The position numbers were made by a program, and so were the translations under genes. The notes under the pieces are model-generated. The model was not told the DNA's origin. It saw only the letters and a list, made by a program, of their open reading frames with translations, and did not search any database. From contig CM059556.1 of assembly GCA_030386875.1 (NCBI GenBank), positions 38,418,964 to 38,482,963 on the forward strand: a stretch of DNA of 64,000 nt. Direction: 5' to 3'. The stretch comes from Morinoia aosen (lineage: Eukaryota > Arthropoda > Malacostraca > Amphipoda > Talitridae). Below, piece by piece: positions 48,433 to 58,609 of the stretch. Position 1 is the first letter of the stretch. Each line of letters begins with the position of its first letter.

Positions 48433-49204
48433 GTGGGGCATTGTGTGGCCTGCCTGGTGACGCTGTTGTGCCTCTGGCAGGTGGGGCATTGTGTGGCCTG
48501 CCTGGTGCTGCTGTTGTGCTTCTGGCAGGTGGGGCATTGTGTGGCCTGCCTGGTGATGCTGTTGTGCCTCTGGCAGGTGGGGCATTGTGTGGCCTGCCTG
48601 GTGATGCTGTTGTGCCTCTGGCAGGTGGGGCGTTGTGTGGCCTGCCTGGTGACGCTGTTGTGCCTCTGGCAAGTGGGGCATTGTATGGCCTGCCTGGTGA
48701 TGCTGTTGTGCCTCTGGCAGGTGGGGCATTGTGTGGCCTGCCTGCCTGGTGATGCTGTTGTGCCTCTGGCAGGTGGGGCATTGTGTGGCCTGCCTGGTGA
48801 TGCTGTTGTGCCTCTGGCAGGTGGGGCATTGTGTGGCCTGCCTGGTGATGCTGTTGTGCCTCTGGCAGGTGGGGCATTGTGTGGCCTGCCTGGTGATGCT
48901 GTTGTGCCTCTGGCAGGTGGGGCATTGTGTGGCCTGCCTGGTGATGCTGTTGTGCCTCTGGCAGGTGGGGCATTGTGTGGCCTGCCTGGTGATGCTGTTG
49001 TGCCTCTGGCAGGTGGGGCATTGTGTGGCCTGCCTGGTGACGCTGTTGTGCCTCTGGCAGGTGGGGCATTGTGTGGCCTGCCTGGTGATGCTGTTGTGCC
49101 TCTGGCAGGTGGGGCATTGTGTGGCCTGCCTGGTGACGCTGTTGTGCCTCTGGCAGGTGGGGCATTGTGTGGCCTGCCTGGTGATGCTGTTTTGCCTCTG
49201 GCAA
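48385..49204 (+). repeat. 48-bp array carrying the exon 4 splice donor
   Basis: About 17 units of 'gatgctgttgtgcctctggc' + 'ag|gtggggc' + 'attgtgtggcctgcctggt'. Each unit repeats the end of exon 4 and its donor. Donors fall at 48432, 48480, 48528, 48576, 48624, 48672 and 48720, strictly 48 bp apart. A 4-bp 'gcct' insertion at about 48740 then shifts the frame of the later units. The long frames on both strands are products of a period that is a multiple of three. Confidence 0.9.
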
Positions 49205-49217
49205 TCAATATCCAATT

Positions 49218-49310
49218 CCAGTTATTGACAGTCAATAACTGGACTGGAAAAATATCACGAGAATAAAATACAACAATAATTGTTGTATTTTATTCTCGTG
49301 ATATTTTTCC
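49218..49310. repeat. two adjacent perfect palindromes
   Basis: 49218-49242 is a perfect hairpin ('ccagttattgac', one-base centre, then its complement). 49246-49310 is a second perfect palindrome with 32-bp arms around a single base at 49278 (left arm begins 'ggaaaaatatcacgagaata'). They lie immediately after the 48-bp array. Confidence 0.9.
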
Positions 49311-49387
49311 TCATCTTTTGTGCAATACTGATGCAACGGAAGCCTCTCTAGTAGACACAAATGACTCATCAGCCGATGAGGCATTCT

Positions 49388-49740
49388 CCTCAGGGGTATA
49401 CAACTATTGTCTCTATTGGAATTGGCACTCCCAGAGGTAAAATGTGTGAGGGCCCGAGCTGAGGGTTAGGTAGGCCTTTTTTTTGTTGAGATAAAATGTT
49501 TTATTTTGTTATGTTAACGACCCCTTTTTTGGGTTCACTGCTGTCCTGTTTCTAAATATCTACTACTTCTTTCTTCAACTTTTATCTTGTTTAATAAACT
49601 TCTCTTTCAACTATGCTTCTTCTGCATAGATTCTGCATTCCCTTATTTCCATGCTAAATGGTGCCTTCCTCCGTCCTGTCTTTGAAATCCCTTTTTATGC
49701 GGTTAAGGAGGCTTAAACTAACATAAAATCTAATATAATG
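49388..49740 (+). repeat. dispersed intronic repeat DIR, intron 4 copy
   Basis: Nearly full length. It begins 'tcctcaggggtatacaacta', passes through 'gggcccgagctgagggttag', 'gggttcactgctgtcctgtt', 'ttctgcatagattctgcatt', 'taaatggtgccttcctc' and 'gttaaggaggcttaaactaa', and ends near 'aaatctaatataatg'. Confidence 0.85.
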
Positions 49741-49829
49741 TAATTTTTATATTTGAATTGAATACTGAACTTACCTAAGTTGAACCTTTGGGGTGAGTGT
49801 AAATTAACAATAATGCCCCTGGCGAGCAG

Positions 49830-49926
49830 AAGACGCGGCTGTGTGCGGTGCTGCTGAGCAGGCTGTGGAGGACGGCGATGACGGCGGCAGCAGAAGGAGG
49901 CTTCCGCCTCGCAAGAGGGGCAACAA
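49830..49926 (+). CDS. AT-hook/C2H2 zinc-finger gene, exon 5: acidic then basic segment
   Basis: 'ggcgagcag|AA' to 'AACAA|gtgaga', phase 1 in and phase 2 out. It reads EDAAVCGAAEQAVEDGDDGG and then SRRRLPPRKRGN. The Arg-Pro-rich end resembles a degenerate AT-hook or nuclear localisation signal. Acceptors 3 bp to either side (49827, 49833) would give the same frame, so the exact start is uncertain by one residue. The neighbouring frame is open too, but its product looks random. Confidence 0.7.
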
Positions 49927-50335
49927 GTGAGACCTTTGTGCCTGTAGTGAGTCTGGAAATAAGAGCTTTCCCCCTGTTTTTGCTTCACTTCTGGAAATGA
50001 GAGCTTTGTTCCTGTACTCACTTTGCTTCTTCTGGAAGTGTGAGTTTTGTCCCTGTTGTCACTTCAGAAAGTGTGAGTTTAGTCCGGTACTCACTTCATT
50101 TCTGAAAGTGTGAGTTTTGTCCCTATACTCTACTTCATTTGGAAGTGTGAGTTTTGTCCCTGTACTCACTTCTGAAAGTCTGAATCATATCCCTGTACTC
50201 ACTTCTGGAAGTGTGAGTCTTATCCCTGTACTCACTTCTGGAAGTGAGAGCTTTGTCCCGGTACTCACTTCATTTCTGAAAGTGTGAGTTTTACCCCTGT
50301 TTTTACCTCACTTTCAGTGTGTGAAGGTCCTGGAG
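49927..50335 (+). repeat. degenerate donor-derived array after exon 5
   Basis: About ten units of 35-45 bp built on 'gtgagttttgtccctgtact' + 'cacttctgaaa'. The exon 5 donor itself reads '|gtgagacctttgtgcctgta', so the array begins at the splice site. Between 50336 and 51000 I see only AT-rich intron. Confidence 0.8.
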
Positions 50336-51029
50336 TGCTTTGTTTTCACCCTCTGCGGATGTTAGTCTCACACTTGATTTTGCTTTGGAAAAAATGTATT
50401 AGCTTGCTAAGAAAGGTGCGGGTTTAAATTCTTTTGCTTCACTGAAAAGTTGGATTCTCATTACTCTTTATTCACAGTATTTGGATGGCTAAGAAAATGA
50501 GAATTAGAATTGGAAAAATGAATTAGGCCTATACTTCATTTTTGTTAAGTATTGTGAATTTGCTCGCATATATTTCAGATCCATTTGGTATCTATTCGTG
50601 CCTTGAAATGTTGTAACTGTGAGTTCACAATGACTGTTTTGTTCTCTAATTCATTATATATAATATAAGAACATGATAACTGGACAGGTGCTTTAATAGT
50701 TTATATTAATTGTACTGGTCTAGATTTTCCTGTATATTACTCAACTGTGTAATTAGATAATGGAATTTTTCAGGTCTTTACATGACTAAATAAGTCCAGA
50801 GTGAAAAATTCTAATGCCATTATTCGACAATGTAAGAGTATTCCATCTCATTTTGCTGTACAGTTAGAGAATACAATATTTAATATAATCCCTTTGCTGT
50901 AAAACTGGAAAATGAAACATCCTAAAACTTTACTTGCCAGTAAAGGCAGAGAGAGAAAATTTCATGAGATCACTGTGCTGCAGAAGAAGAAAACAAAACA
51001 CGCCATGAAGTACTAGAACTAGAGACAGT

Positions 51030-53076
51030 GTTGCCACAGATGCAGCAAGGGAACACAAAAAAACACCACACGCCAGAACATAACTACCTCTAAGAGGTGT
51101 CACAACGGCGCACAGAAAACAACACAACACAACACAACACACTAGATCTTAACTACTACTAAGAGGTGTCGTCACCACAGGTACAGCAAGGGAACACAGC
51201 ACATAACTACTACTAAGAGGTGCCGTCACCACAGGTACAGCAAGGGAACACAGCACATAACCACCACTAAGAGGTGCCGTCACCACAGGTACAGCAAGGG
51301 AACACAGCACATAACCACCACTAAGAGGTGCCGTCACCACAGGTACAGCAAGGGAACACAGCACATAACCACCACTAAGAGGTGCCGTCACCACAGGTAC
51401 AGCAAGGGAACACAGCACATAACCACCACTAAGAGGTGCCGTCACCACAGGTACAGCAAGGGAACACAGCACATAACCACCACTAACAGGTGCCGTCACC
51501 ACAGGTACAGCAAGGGAACACAGCACATAACTACCACTAACAGGTGTCGTCACCACAGGTACAGCAAGGGAACACAGCACATAACCACCACTAACAGGTG
51601 TCGTCACCACAGGTACAGCAAGGGAACACAGCACATAACCACCACTAAGAGGTGCCGTCACCACAGGTACAGCAAGGGAACACAGCACATAACCACCACT
51701 AACAGGTGTCGTCACCACAGGTACAGCAAGGGAACACAGCACATAACTACCACTAACAGGTGCCGTCACCACAGGTACAGCAAGGGAACACAGCACATAA
51801 CCACCACTAAGAGGTGCCGTCACCACAGGTACAGCAAGGGAACACAGCACATAACCACCACTAAGAGGTGCCGTCACCACAGGTACAGCAAGGGAACACA
51901 GCACATAACTACTACTAAGAGGTGTCGTCACCACAGGTACAGCAAGGGAACACAGCACATAACTACCACTAACAGGTGCCGTCACCACAGGTACAGCAAG
52001 GGAACACAGCACATAACCACCACTAACAGGTGTCGTCACCACAGGTACAGCAAGGGAACACAGCACATAACCACCACTAACAGGTGTCGTCACCACAGGT
52101 ACAGCAAGGGAACACAGCACATAACCACCACTAAGAGGTGCCGTCACCACAGGTACAGCAAGGGAACACAGCACATAACCACCACTAAGAGGTGCCGTCA
52201 CCACAGGTACAGCAAGGGAACACAGCACATAACCACCACTAAGAGGTGCCGTCACCACAGGTACAGCAAGGGAACACAGCACATAACTACCACTAAGAGG
52301 TGCCGTCACCACAGGTACAGCAAGGGAACACAGCACATAACTACCACTAAGAGGTGCCGTCACCACAGGTACAGCAAGGGAACACAGCACATAACCACCA
52401 CTAAGAGGTGCCGTCACCACAGGTACAGCAAGGGAACACAGCACATAACCACCACTAAGAGGTGCCGTCACCACAGGTACAGCAAGGGAACACAGCACAT
52501 AACCACCACTAAGAGGTGCCGTCACCACAGGTACAGCAAGGGAACACAGCACATAACCACCACTAAGAGGTGCCGTCACCACAGGTACAGCAAGGGAACA
52601 CAGCACATAACTACCACTAAGAGGTGCCGTCACCACAGGTACAGCAAGGGAACACAGCACATAACCACCACTAAGAGGTGCCGTCACCACAGGTACAGCA
52701 AGGGAACACAGCACATAACCACCACTAAGAGGTGCCGTCACCACAGGTACAGCAAGGGAACACAGCACATAACCACCACTAAGAGGTGCCGTCACCACAG
52801 GTACAGCAAGGGAACACAGCACATAACCACCACTAAGAGGTGCCGTCACCACAGGTACAGCAAGGGAACACAGCACATAACCACCACTAAGAGGTGCCGT
52901 CACCACAGGTACAGCAAGGGAACACAGCACATAACCACCACTAAGAGGTGCCGTCACCACAGGTACAGCAAGGGAACACAGCACATAACTACCACTTAGA
53001 GGTGCCGTCTCCACAGGTACAGCAAGGGAACACAGCACATAACTACCACTAAGAGGTGCCGTCACCACAGGTACAG
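51030..53076 (+). repeat. 54-bp array ending at the exon 6 acceptor
   Basis: About 35 units of 54 bp (after one or two degenerate ones), each including 'gtcaccacag|gtacagcaag' and 'ggaacacagcacataacc'. The last unit provides the exon 6 acceptor. In the exon's frame most units are open (…RCRHHRYSKG…), but the second-last unit has an in-frame TAG at 52997-52999. The 639-codon frame on the minus strand (51149-53068) is an artefact of the array. Confidence 0.9.
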
Positions 53077-53219
53077 CAAGATGATAGAGGCGTTGATCAT
53101 GCCGGACGACGAGATCCCTAGCGATTCGTCAGAGGACGACCCGGACTTCACGGGCCGCAGTGCGGGGCGTGGCGGTGGTGGCGTGAGGCCCGTCCTGCTG
53201 CACCGCACCGGCAAGCGGG
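53071..53219 (+). CDS. AT-hook/C2H2 zinc-finger gene, exon 6: acidic linker
   Basis: The acceptor is either 'accacag|G' (start 53071) or, six bases later, 'gtacag|C' (53077). Both fit phase 2 from exon 5. It reads (KYS)KMIEALIMPDDEIPSD, then SSEDDPDFTGRSAGRGGGG and VRPVLLHRTGKRG. Acidic stretches are typical CK2-type phosphorylation contexts. The exon ends at 'AAGCGGG|gtgagc' in phase 1, and the next exon completes an AT-hook across the junction (GKR-GRPRK). Confidence 0.75.
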
Positions 53220-53560
53220 GTGAGCTCCCGTGACTTCTGCTGGCTCACATTGCTTCCAAAATGTGAATGTTATTGCTTCGGACATGCCTATTTTATTGCT
53301 TCCAAAATGCGAATTTTATTGCTTCCAAAATGCGAATTTTATTGCTTCAAAAATTGAACCGCCTTCTGCTGGCTCATGAGCCCATTCAATGGCTTCATTT
53401 TTACGGCTTTATTCTATTGTTTCAAGAATTGAGGTGCTTCTGCTAGCTCATGTGGCCATTTAATAGCTTCGGAAATTGTGGCGTCTTCTACTGGCTTTGG
53501 TGCCCATTTTATGGCTTCCAAAATTCCCACTTACATGCCTATTTTTTGCCCGCTAATTCA
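53220..53560 (+). repeat. degenerate repeats after the exon 6 donor
   Basis: Units contain 'cttctgctggctca' and 'attgcttccaaaatgcgaat', repeated about four to six times. The first begins within 10 bases of the donor. From 53561 to 54090 the intron is AT-rich with nothing recognised. Confidence 0.7.
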
Positions 53561-54104
53561 TTTTCATTAGTCCTATTGTTAGTTTTCAAGGCACAATATC
53601 ACGTTAATTTGTTGTGATTTGCCCTGTTTTTTATCTTCATAATCTAGGTTGTTAGTTTTTGAGCTACAATACCTGATTAGTTTTTTTGATATGCTCAGTT
53701 ATTCATTTTCACTAGCTGATTATCGGCTTTCGAACGTTTTTAGGCTGTTTTCAGGTGAAAATGTTGGGGAATTTTCAGCCTTACATTTTTGCAAGCCCGA
53801 TTACCGATTTTGGAGGAGTTTCTGACTGCCTTTCCTCACGAACTTTTTATCAAATAACGAGCGAGTCATTTTTTAATTTGATTTCGAAAGTTATCACTCG
53901 GCACTTTAATTTTTCTAATTGTTTTTGAAAATAGGTGATCCCGCTCGGGATTTTTCTAAAATCTGCCTTAAAAACATGTAAACCTAATCTTGAAATTGTG
54001 GCCATTCCTAATGTAAATTTCTATGAGAAACAAAGGAAATTTTTGCTATTTTGCAGGGAATTCGCCTGCATGCTTCCATACATTATATGTCAATGAAAAT
54101 AATG

Positions 54105-54415
54105 AACGGTATATATGGGAATTAGCGCTCCCCTGGAGAAAAGATAAAGTCCAGAGCTGAGAGGTAGGTCTTCTTTTTGTTGAAATAAAGTGTTTTTGTT
54201 TTGCTAAGGTTCATCTTTTTTTGGTTTACTGCTCTCCTGTTTTTCGTCACCTCTGACCTTCTTCATCAACCTTGATTATGTTTCATAACCTTCCTTCTTA
54301 ACTTACTGTTTCTACATGCACGGGATCCTTTGTGGGAACACCTCTTGTGTATAGATTCTGTATTCCTTCAACTTGAGATTGAATAGCACCTTCCTCTTTT
54401 TTGAACACCTTTTCC
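54105..54415 (+). repeat. dispersed intronic repeat DIR, intron 6 copy a
   Basis: It carries 'gggaattagcgctcccctgg', 'gagctgagaggtaggtctt', 'ttgttgaaataaagtgtttt', and the extra segment around 'gcacgggatcctttgtggga' shared with the 19345 copy. Lies head-to-tail with copy b. Confidence 0.8.
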
Positions 54416-54835
54416 CCTCAGGGGGATACAACTATTGTATCTATGGGAATTAGCGCTCCCAGGGGAACCATGTGAGGGCCCGAGCTAAAGGCTAGGTAGG
54501 CTTCCTTTTTGTTGTAATAAAATAGGTTTTTGTTTTGTTACGGACCATCTTTTTTCGGTTCACTGCTGTCCTGTTTTTCAGCACCTACTACTTTCTTCTT
54601 CAACTTTTTTCTTGTTTCATGAACTTTTTTCCTAAGTTAGTGCTTCTGTGCACCTTGTGCATAGATTCCGCGTTCCCTCAACTCCATACTAAATGGTACC
54701 TTCCTCTTTCCTCTCTTAGAATATCTTTGTCGTGGTTAAGGGAGGCTAAAACTTTCTTATATAATAATAATAATAATAATAATTTGAACACCTTTGTTGT
54801 GGTTAAGGAGACTGTAAATATCACCTAATCTAGTC
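54416..54835 (+). repeat. dispersed intronic repeat DIR, intron 6 copy b (reference copy)
   Basis: Full-length form: head 'ccctcagggggatacaacta', then 'gggaattagcgctcccaggg', 'gagggcccgagctaaaggct', 'ttcactgctgtcctgttttt', 'accttgtgcatagattccgc', 'ctaaatggtaccttcctc', tail 'atcacctaatctagtct'. A (taa)n microsatellite at about 54763-54783 interrupts it and one segment is duplicated around it. Confidence 0.85.
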
Positions 54836-55014
54836 TACTCATCTACTCTGGGGTTTGTGTATCGCGATTAAATTGTTATTCCTAAGTTTGCTGTAGCTAC
54901 GTTCTTGAAGACATTCATTAACTTGCTGTTCTCGAATGATTTGAATCTTGACTTTCTAACTGCAGTATAAATACAAGGCAAAAGAAACTGGGTGACACAT
55001 TTCTGGTTGGGCAG

Positions 55015-56267
55015 GTCGTCCTCGGAAATACCCTCTCCCCACACCGTCGGTGCTGCAAATTAGAGTCACGAGTCAAATGCCGAAAAAAAGACGCCGCGAT
55101 GAGTACACGCAATATTCCGGCCCTCGACACCGAGTGTCGTTCTCCACTGGACTTCCCTCAAAGCCACAGCTCATAATAAGCTACAGTTACATATCAGGTA
55201 CCGTGTCTGAGGCAGCACAAACTGCAAACCGCCTTCATACCGACTCCAACGTCACTGCAACTGGCATCCATGCTGATCCATGTTATCCTACCGGTCGGTT
55301 CGAGGAGACATTTGGCATTAAGGAGTCCTCTAGTTATCTGGGGAGTTCTTATTCTTCCTCAAACCAACTCTTCAGCGACCATTTAGATGAAGTTTTGGAA
55401 TCCGGAGTGGCGTCTAACTCTTCGAGCAGGAATGTGTTGGCTTTTAGTGATGCTCAATCGAAGCAAATTACTCTCTCAGCCGACGGCACTGGGGGCTTTA
55501 CGGTGTCGGGGGGCGGGCCGTGTGCATACGTGGATGATCAAGGCAACACCCTCATGAACTTTGAAAGAAGCAGCATGCCGTCTTTGATGAATGACGCCTC
55601 CTATGAGAACTCGGTGAGCATAACGCTGTCTCAAGACACAGAAGAGGAGATGGATTTCCAAGAAACCAGGGAATCATTTCGCATCATTGTGGACAGGATA
55701 GATGACAACACGCTTGTGAGCAGGGTCAACAACCACACTTCTTCCATGAGCCAGACCACTTCAGATGAGCAGTTCGAGCTTTGCTCTTCTGACGAGAGGC
55801 ACAAAAAGAGAATAGAATTGTCCTTTGGGATGACAGACTCGGATGCTTCAGATGGCGGCGCGGTGTCTAGATACATCGAGCAAAGAGATGAGAACCAAAA
55901 CGACACATCAACGGTCACTATGCACCTTTGCGAAAGCGAGGATCCTTCTCTGGACATGGGAGTTTACACTCAGTTGGGAGAAGGTCGCGGTGTTAAATCT
56001 TTAGCTGATCTGGACAGCCAAATTTCAGGAATGGATTTCACCACATCTGAGTTAGACCATGAACCTAGCATCCAAGTTTGCAGCGAAGGCGAAGGGACGT
56101 CGGCGGGTGTGGTGGGGGGTGAGAACACAAACGAAGGAGTTGCGGAACACGAGCATGCGTTGGCTAGCATCAAGTGTGAACCTCTGTTTGATGCAGCGTC
56201 ATTTCAGCCTTCTGAGCCTGAAGAGCGTGCTGTACCGCACTTCATCAGCTTTTCAGATGATGCGCTG
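55015..56267 (+). CDS. AT-hook/C2H2 zinc-finger gene, exon 7: AT-hook and long acidic region
   Basis: 'tggttgggcag|GT' to 'GATGCGCTG|gtgagc', 1,253 bp, phase 1 in and phase 0 out. With exon 6 it reads GKRGRPRKYPLPTPS, a second canonical AT-hook split by the intron, followed by PKKRRRDE, a likely nuclear localisation signal. The remaining roughly 390 residues are rich in Ser, Asp, Glu and Thr with no recognised domain. 'IKCEP' fits a SUMO-attachment consensus (hydrophobic-K-x-E). It joins exon 8 in phase 0 (SFSDDAL-PPFPRQPEL). Its G+C content is well above that of the flanking introns. Confidence 0.85.
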
Positions 56268-56350
56268 GTGAGCTTAGGCTTGAGAATTCGTCCAGTGCTG
56301 TGCTTATGAGAATGTGTCCAGTGCTGTGCATGTGAGAGTGTGTCCAGTGC
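56268..56350 (+). repeat. 26-bp repeats directly after the exon 7 donor
   Basis: Three units of 'gagaatgtgtccagtgctgt' + 'gcatgt', starting about 15 bp past the donor. From 56351 to 56585 the intron is plain AT-rich sequence. Confidence 0.7.
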
Positions 56351-56587
56351 TGTGCTGCATAATGCAGCTACTTTGGGCGTCATGGCACTTCATATTATCG
56401 AATGTAATTTTGGGAAGAATTAGTCAATCTTATTCATGTAATACGATGTTTTGTTTAAATTATGAACCACTGATACTATTTTCTAGTTGAGCTTGGCACT
56501 AGATTATTAAATTGGAGATTTACAAGACAACGAATAACCCACGCCCAAATTTTATATTGAGGGTTCCAATTTAAAATTCTCCTTGAC

Positions 56588-56876
56588 GTGATGTCCCGAG
56601 CTGAAAGTTAGGTAGGCCTTCCTTTTGTTAAAATAGGTTTTTGTTTTGTTACGGACCACCATCTTTTTTCAGTTGACCGCTGTCAGCGCCTACTACTTTG
56701 TTCTTCAACTTTTATCTTGTTTCGCGAACTTGTTTCTAAACTCACTGTTTCTATGCACCTTGTGTATTGATTCTATATTCCCTAAACTCCTAACTAAACG
56801 GTGCCTTCCTCTTTCCTGTCTTTGGAATGCCTTTGTTACGGTTAGAGAGACTTAAACTAACATCTAATTTAAGTTC
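56588..56876 (+). repeat. dispersed intronic repeat DIR, intron 7 copy
   Basis: Starts at 'gatgtcccgagctgaaagtt', then 'ttttgttacggaccaccatc', 'tgttcttcaacttttatctt', 'accttgtgtattgattctat', 'aaacggtgccttcctc' and 'taaactaacatctaattta'. The head segment is missing. Confidence 0.8.
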
Positions 56877-57139
56877 AGTTGGATAAAACGGCATTCTATA
56901 GGAAAAAGCGCATCTCACTTTTGTTTTCAAAGTTTCTGTTGCCGAGTAATTATTGTTATTGACGAAAATGGGTGCGTGATGTTCTTTTGTTCTTATTGCA
57001 CTCTCTAGAGTTTGAATTTTCCACCCATCCAGTTCATTGATCAATTCTTCTCGCTCCCTCGCTCGTCATTCTCTTTCATTGACATTCTATTTCTTGTCTT
57101 GCCTCTTGAAATGATGTGCCTCTTTTAACGTTATGTAAT

Positions 57140-57470
57140 GGACTAAGTTAACGAGTAACAAATATTAAAGAGCAATAAATGAGTGGAAATTGACAAGTAA
57201 CAAATATTAAAGAGCAATAAATGAGTGGAAGTTGACAAGTAACAAATATTAAGAAGTGGTGGAGTGCAAGTTGGCAGGTACCAAACATCAAGGAGTGGTG
57301 AATGAGTGTTAGTTGACAGCCAACAAACATCACGGAGCGATAGCCGAGTTTAAGTAGACAAGTAACAAATATCAAGGAGTGATAACAGTGTGAGTTGACA
57401 AGTGTCGAAGAGTGATGAATGAGAATAAGTAGACAAGTAACCAACACAAAGGAGCGACTAAAGAGCACAA
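57140..57470 (+). repeat. 42-bp decaying array before the exon 8 acceptor
   Basis: About eight units of 'gacaagtaacaaatattaaa' + 'gagcaataaatgagtggaa'. They are nearly perfect at the left and increasingly diverged towards the exon, ending about 25 bp before it. No similarity to exon 8 itself. Confidence 0.85.
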
Positions 57471-57495
57471 AGCTGACACTGTGCCCTGCCCGCAG

Positions 57496-57619
57496 CCGCC
57501 GTTCCCGCGCCAGCCGGAGCTGCACGAAGGGGACGACATCAAGCCCTTCCCTGATGGCGGTGCTGCTGGGGAGGCCAGCGCCGGCATCTACCTTGACTCC
57601 TGCGGGGCCTTCCTGCCAG
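57496..57619 (+). CDS. AT-hook/C2H2 zinc-finger gene, exon 8
   Basis: 'gccctgcccgcag|CCG' to 'CTGCCAG|gtgctt', phase 0 in and phase 1 out. It reads PPFPRQPELHEGDDIKPFPD, then GGAAGEASAGIYLDSCGAFLP. The Pro/Asp/Gly-rich linker has no known domain. It is GC-rich against AT-rich introns and has strong splice sites. Its donor is the first of about seven copies in the following array. Confidence 0.78.
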
Positions 57620-58090
57620 GTGCTTGCATTTCTTGGTTGTGTGGTTTGTCTAGATACTGTGTTGTTTGTCTAGGTGCATTCTTTCCTGCCAGGTGCTTGC
57701 ATTTCTTGGTTGTGTGGTTTGTCTAGGTGCATTCTTTCCTGCCAGGTGCTTGCATTTCTGGGTTGTGTGGTTTGTCTAGATACTGTGTTGTTTGTCTAGG
57801 TGCATTCTTTCCTGCCAGGTGCTTGCATTTCTTGGTTGTGTGGTTTGTCTAGATACTGTGTTGTTTGTCTAGGTGCATTCTTTCCTGCTAGGTGCTTGCA
57901 TTTCTTAGTTGTGTGGTTTGTCTAGATACTGTGTTGTTTGTCTAGGTGCATTCTTTCCTGCCAAGTGCTCGCTTTCCCATTAATTGCAACGGCGTATAAC
58001 AACATTTATTTGTCTAGGTGCATTCATTTCTTAGTATTGTGTTATTTGTCTAGGTAAATTCTTTCCTACCAAGTGCTTGGTTTCCCATTT
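57610..58090 (+). repeat. array carrying the exon 8 splice donor
   Basis: 'tttcctgccag|gtgcttgcat' recurs about seven times (near 57611, 57685, 57739, 57809, 57883, 57957 and 58070). 'ttgtctagatactgtgttgt' and 'ttgtctaggtgcattc' lie between. Spacing varies from about 54 to 113 bp, and the later copies are diverged (ccaagtgct). Confidence 0.85.
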
Positions 58091-58387
58091 ATTGTAATGT
58101 TGTTCGTCTTGGTGCATTTTTTATATACATTTTTTGGTACTGTGTTATTTATGTAGTTACATTCTTATTTTATGCATGCATTTGAAGTAAATTTCAGAAT
58201 GCTATCCTTGTTTGAATTATATTAACACCTGTGCAATATTTAACAAATGGCATTGATAGCTGAATTCCGTAACTTAGCCGGCCATTATTTGTTGACTAGT
58301 TTTTTGGCGTGTCTGCCCTTTTGGATCTATATGCATCCTGTGTGAAGCTTGCAACATGAATACTGATGAAATTGTTTTGTGTTCCAG

Positions 58388-58429
58388 AGGAGCCGTTTGT
58401 TGAAGAATCTTCCGTGATTGTCATAAAAG
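58388..58429 (+). CDS. AT-hook/C2H2 zinc-finger gene, exon 9 (42 bp)
   Basis: 'tgtgttccag|AG' to 'ATAAAAG|gtgagt', phase 1 in and out. It reads EEPFVEESSVIVIK and joins exon 10 as VIVIK-EELAETEG. The junction makes 'IKEE', a SUMO-attachment consensus, just before the first zinc finger. It is a micro-exon whose reality rests on good splice sites and on phase fitting on both sides. Skipping it would also keep the frame. Confidence 0.7.
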
Positions 58430-58494
58430 GTGAGTTTGGGCTGATGAAGTGCGCCGCTTTGTTGCAAGCTTGGGGCAACTTGAATTTTCCAATT

Positions 58495-58609
58495 CGGTAC
58501 AATTTGAAGTTTACAATTTGCTCCAATTTGAAGTTTACAATTTGCTCCAATTTGAAGTTTACAATTTGCTCCAATTTGAAGTTTACAATTTGCTCCAATT
58601 TGAAGTTTA
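58495..58609 (+). repeat. 24-bp minisatellite, left part
   Basis: About 4.5 units of 'tttacaatttgctccaattt' + 'gaag'. The array is interrupted at 58610 by the hAT element and resumes at 60469. Confidence 0.95.

Noticed and set aside
46193-49930. Direct splice from exon 3 to exon 5
   Set aside because: Exon 3 ends in phase 0, and all usable exon 5 acceptors in phase 0 give a random-looking product. Exon 4 at 48318-48432 supplies exactly the missing phase change.
51149-53068. 639-codon minus-strand frame with an 18-residue repeat
   Set aside because: It arises from the 54-bp array. The array's plus strand supplies the acceptor of exon 6, which explains it better, and no minus-strand start or splice context exists.
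57496-57620. Reading exon 8 in phase 1 straight from exon 6
   Set aside because: That frame hits a stop within about 20 codons. Exon 7 (phase 1 in, 0 out) resolves the phase.
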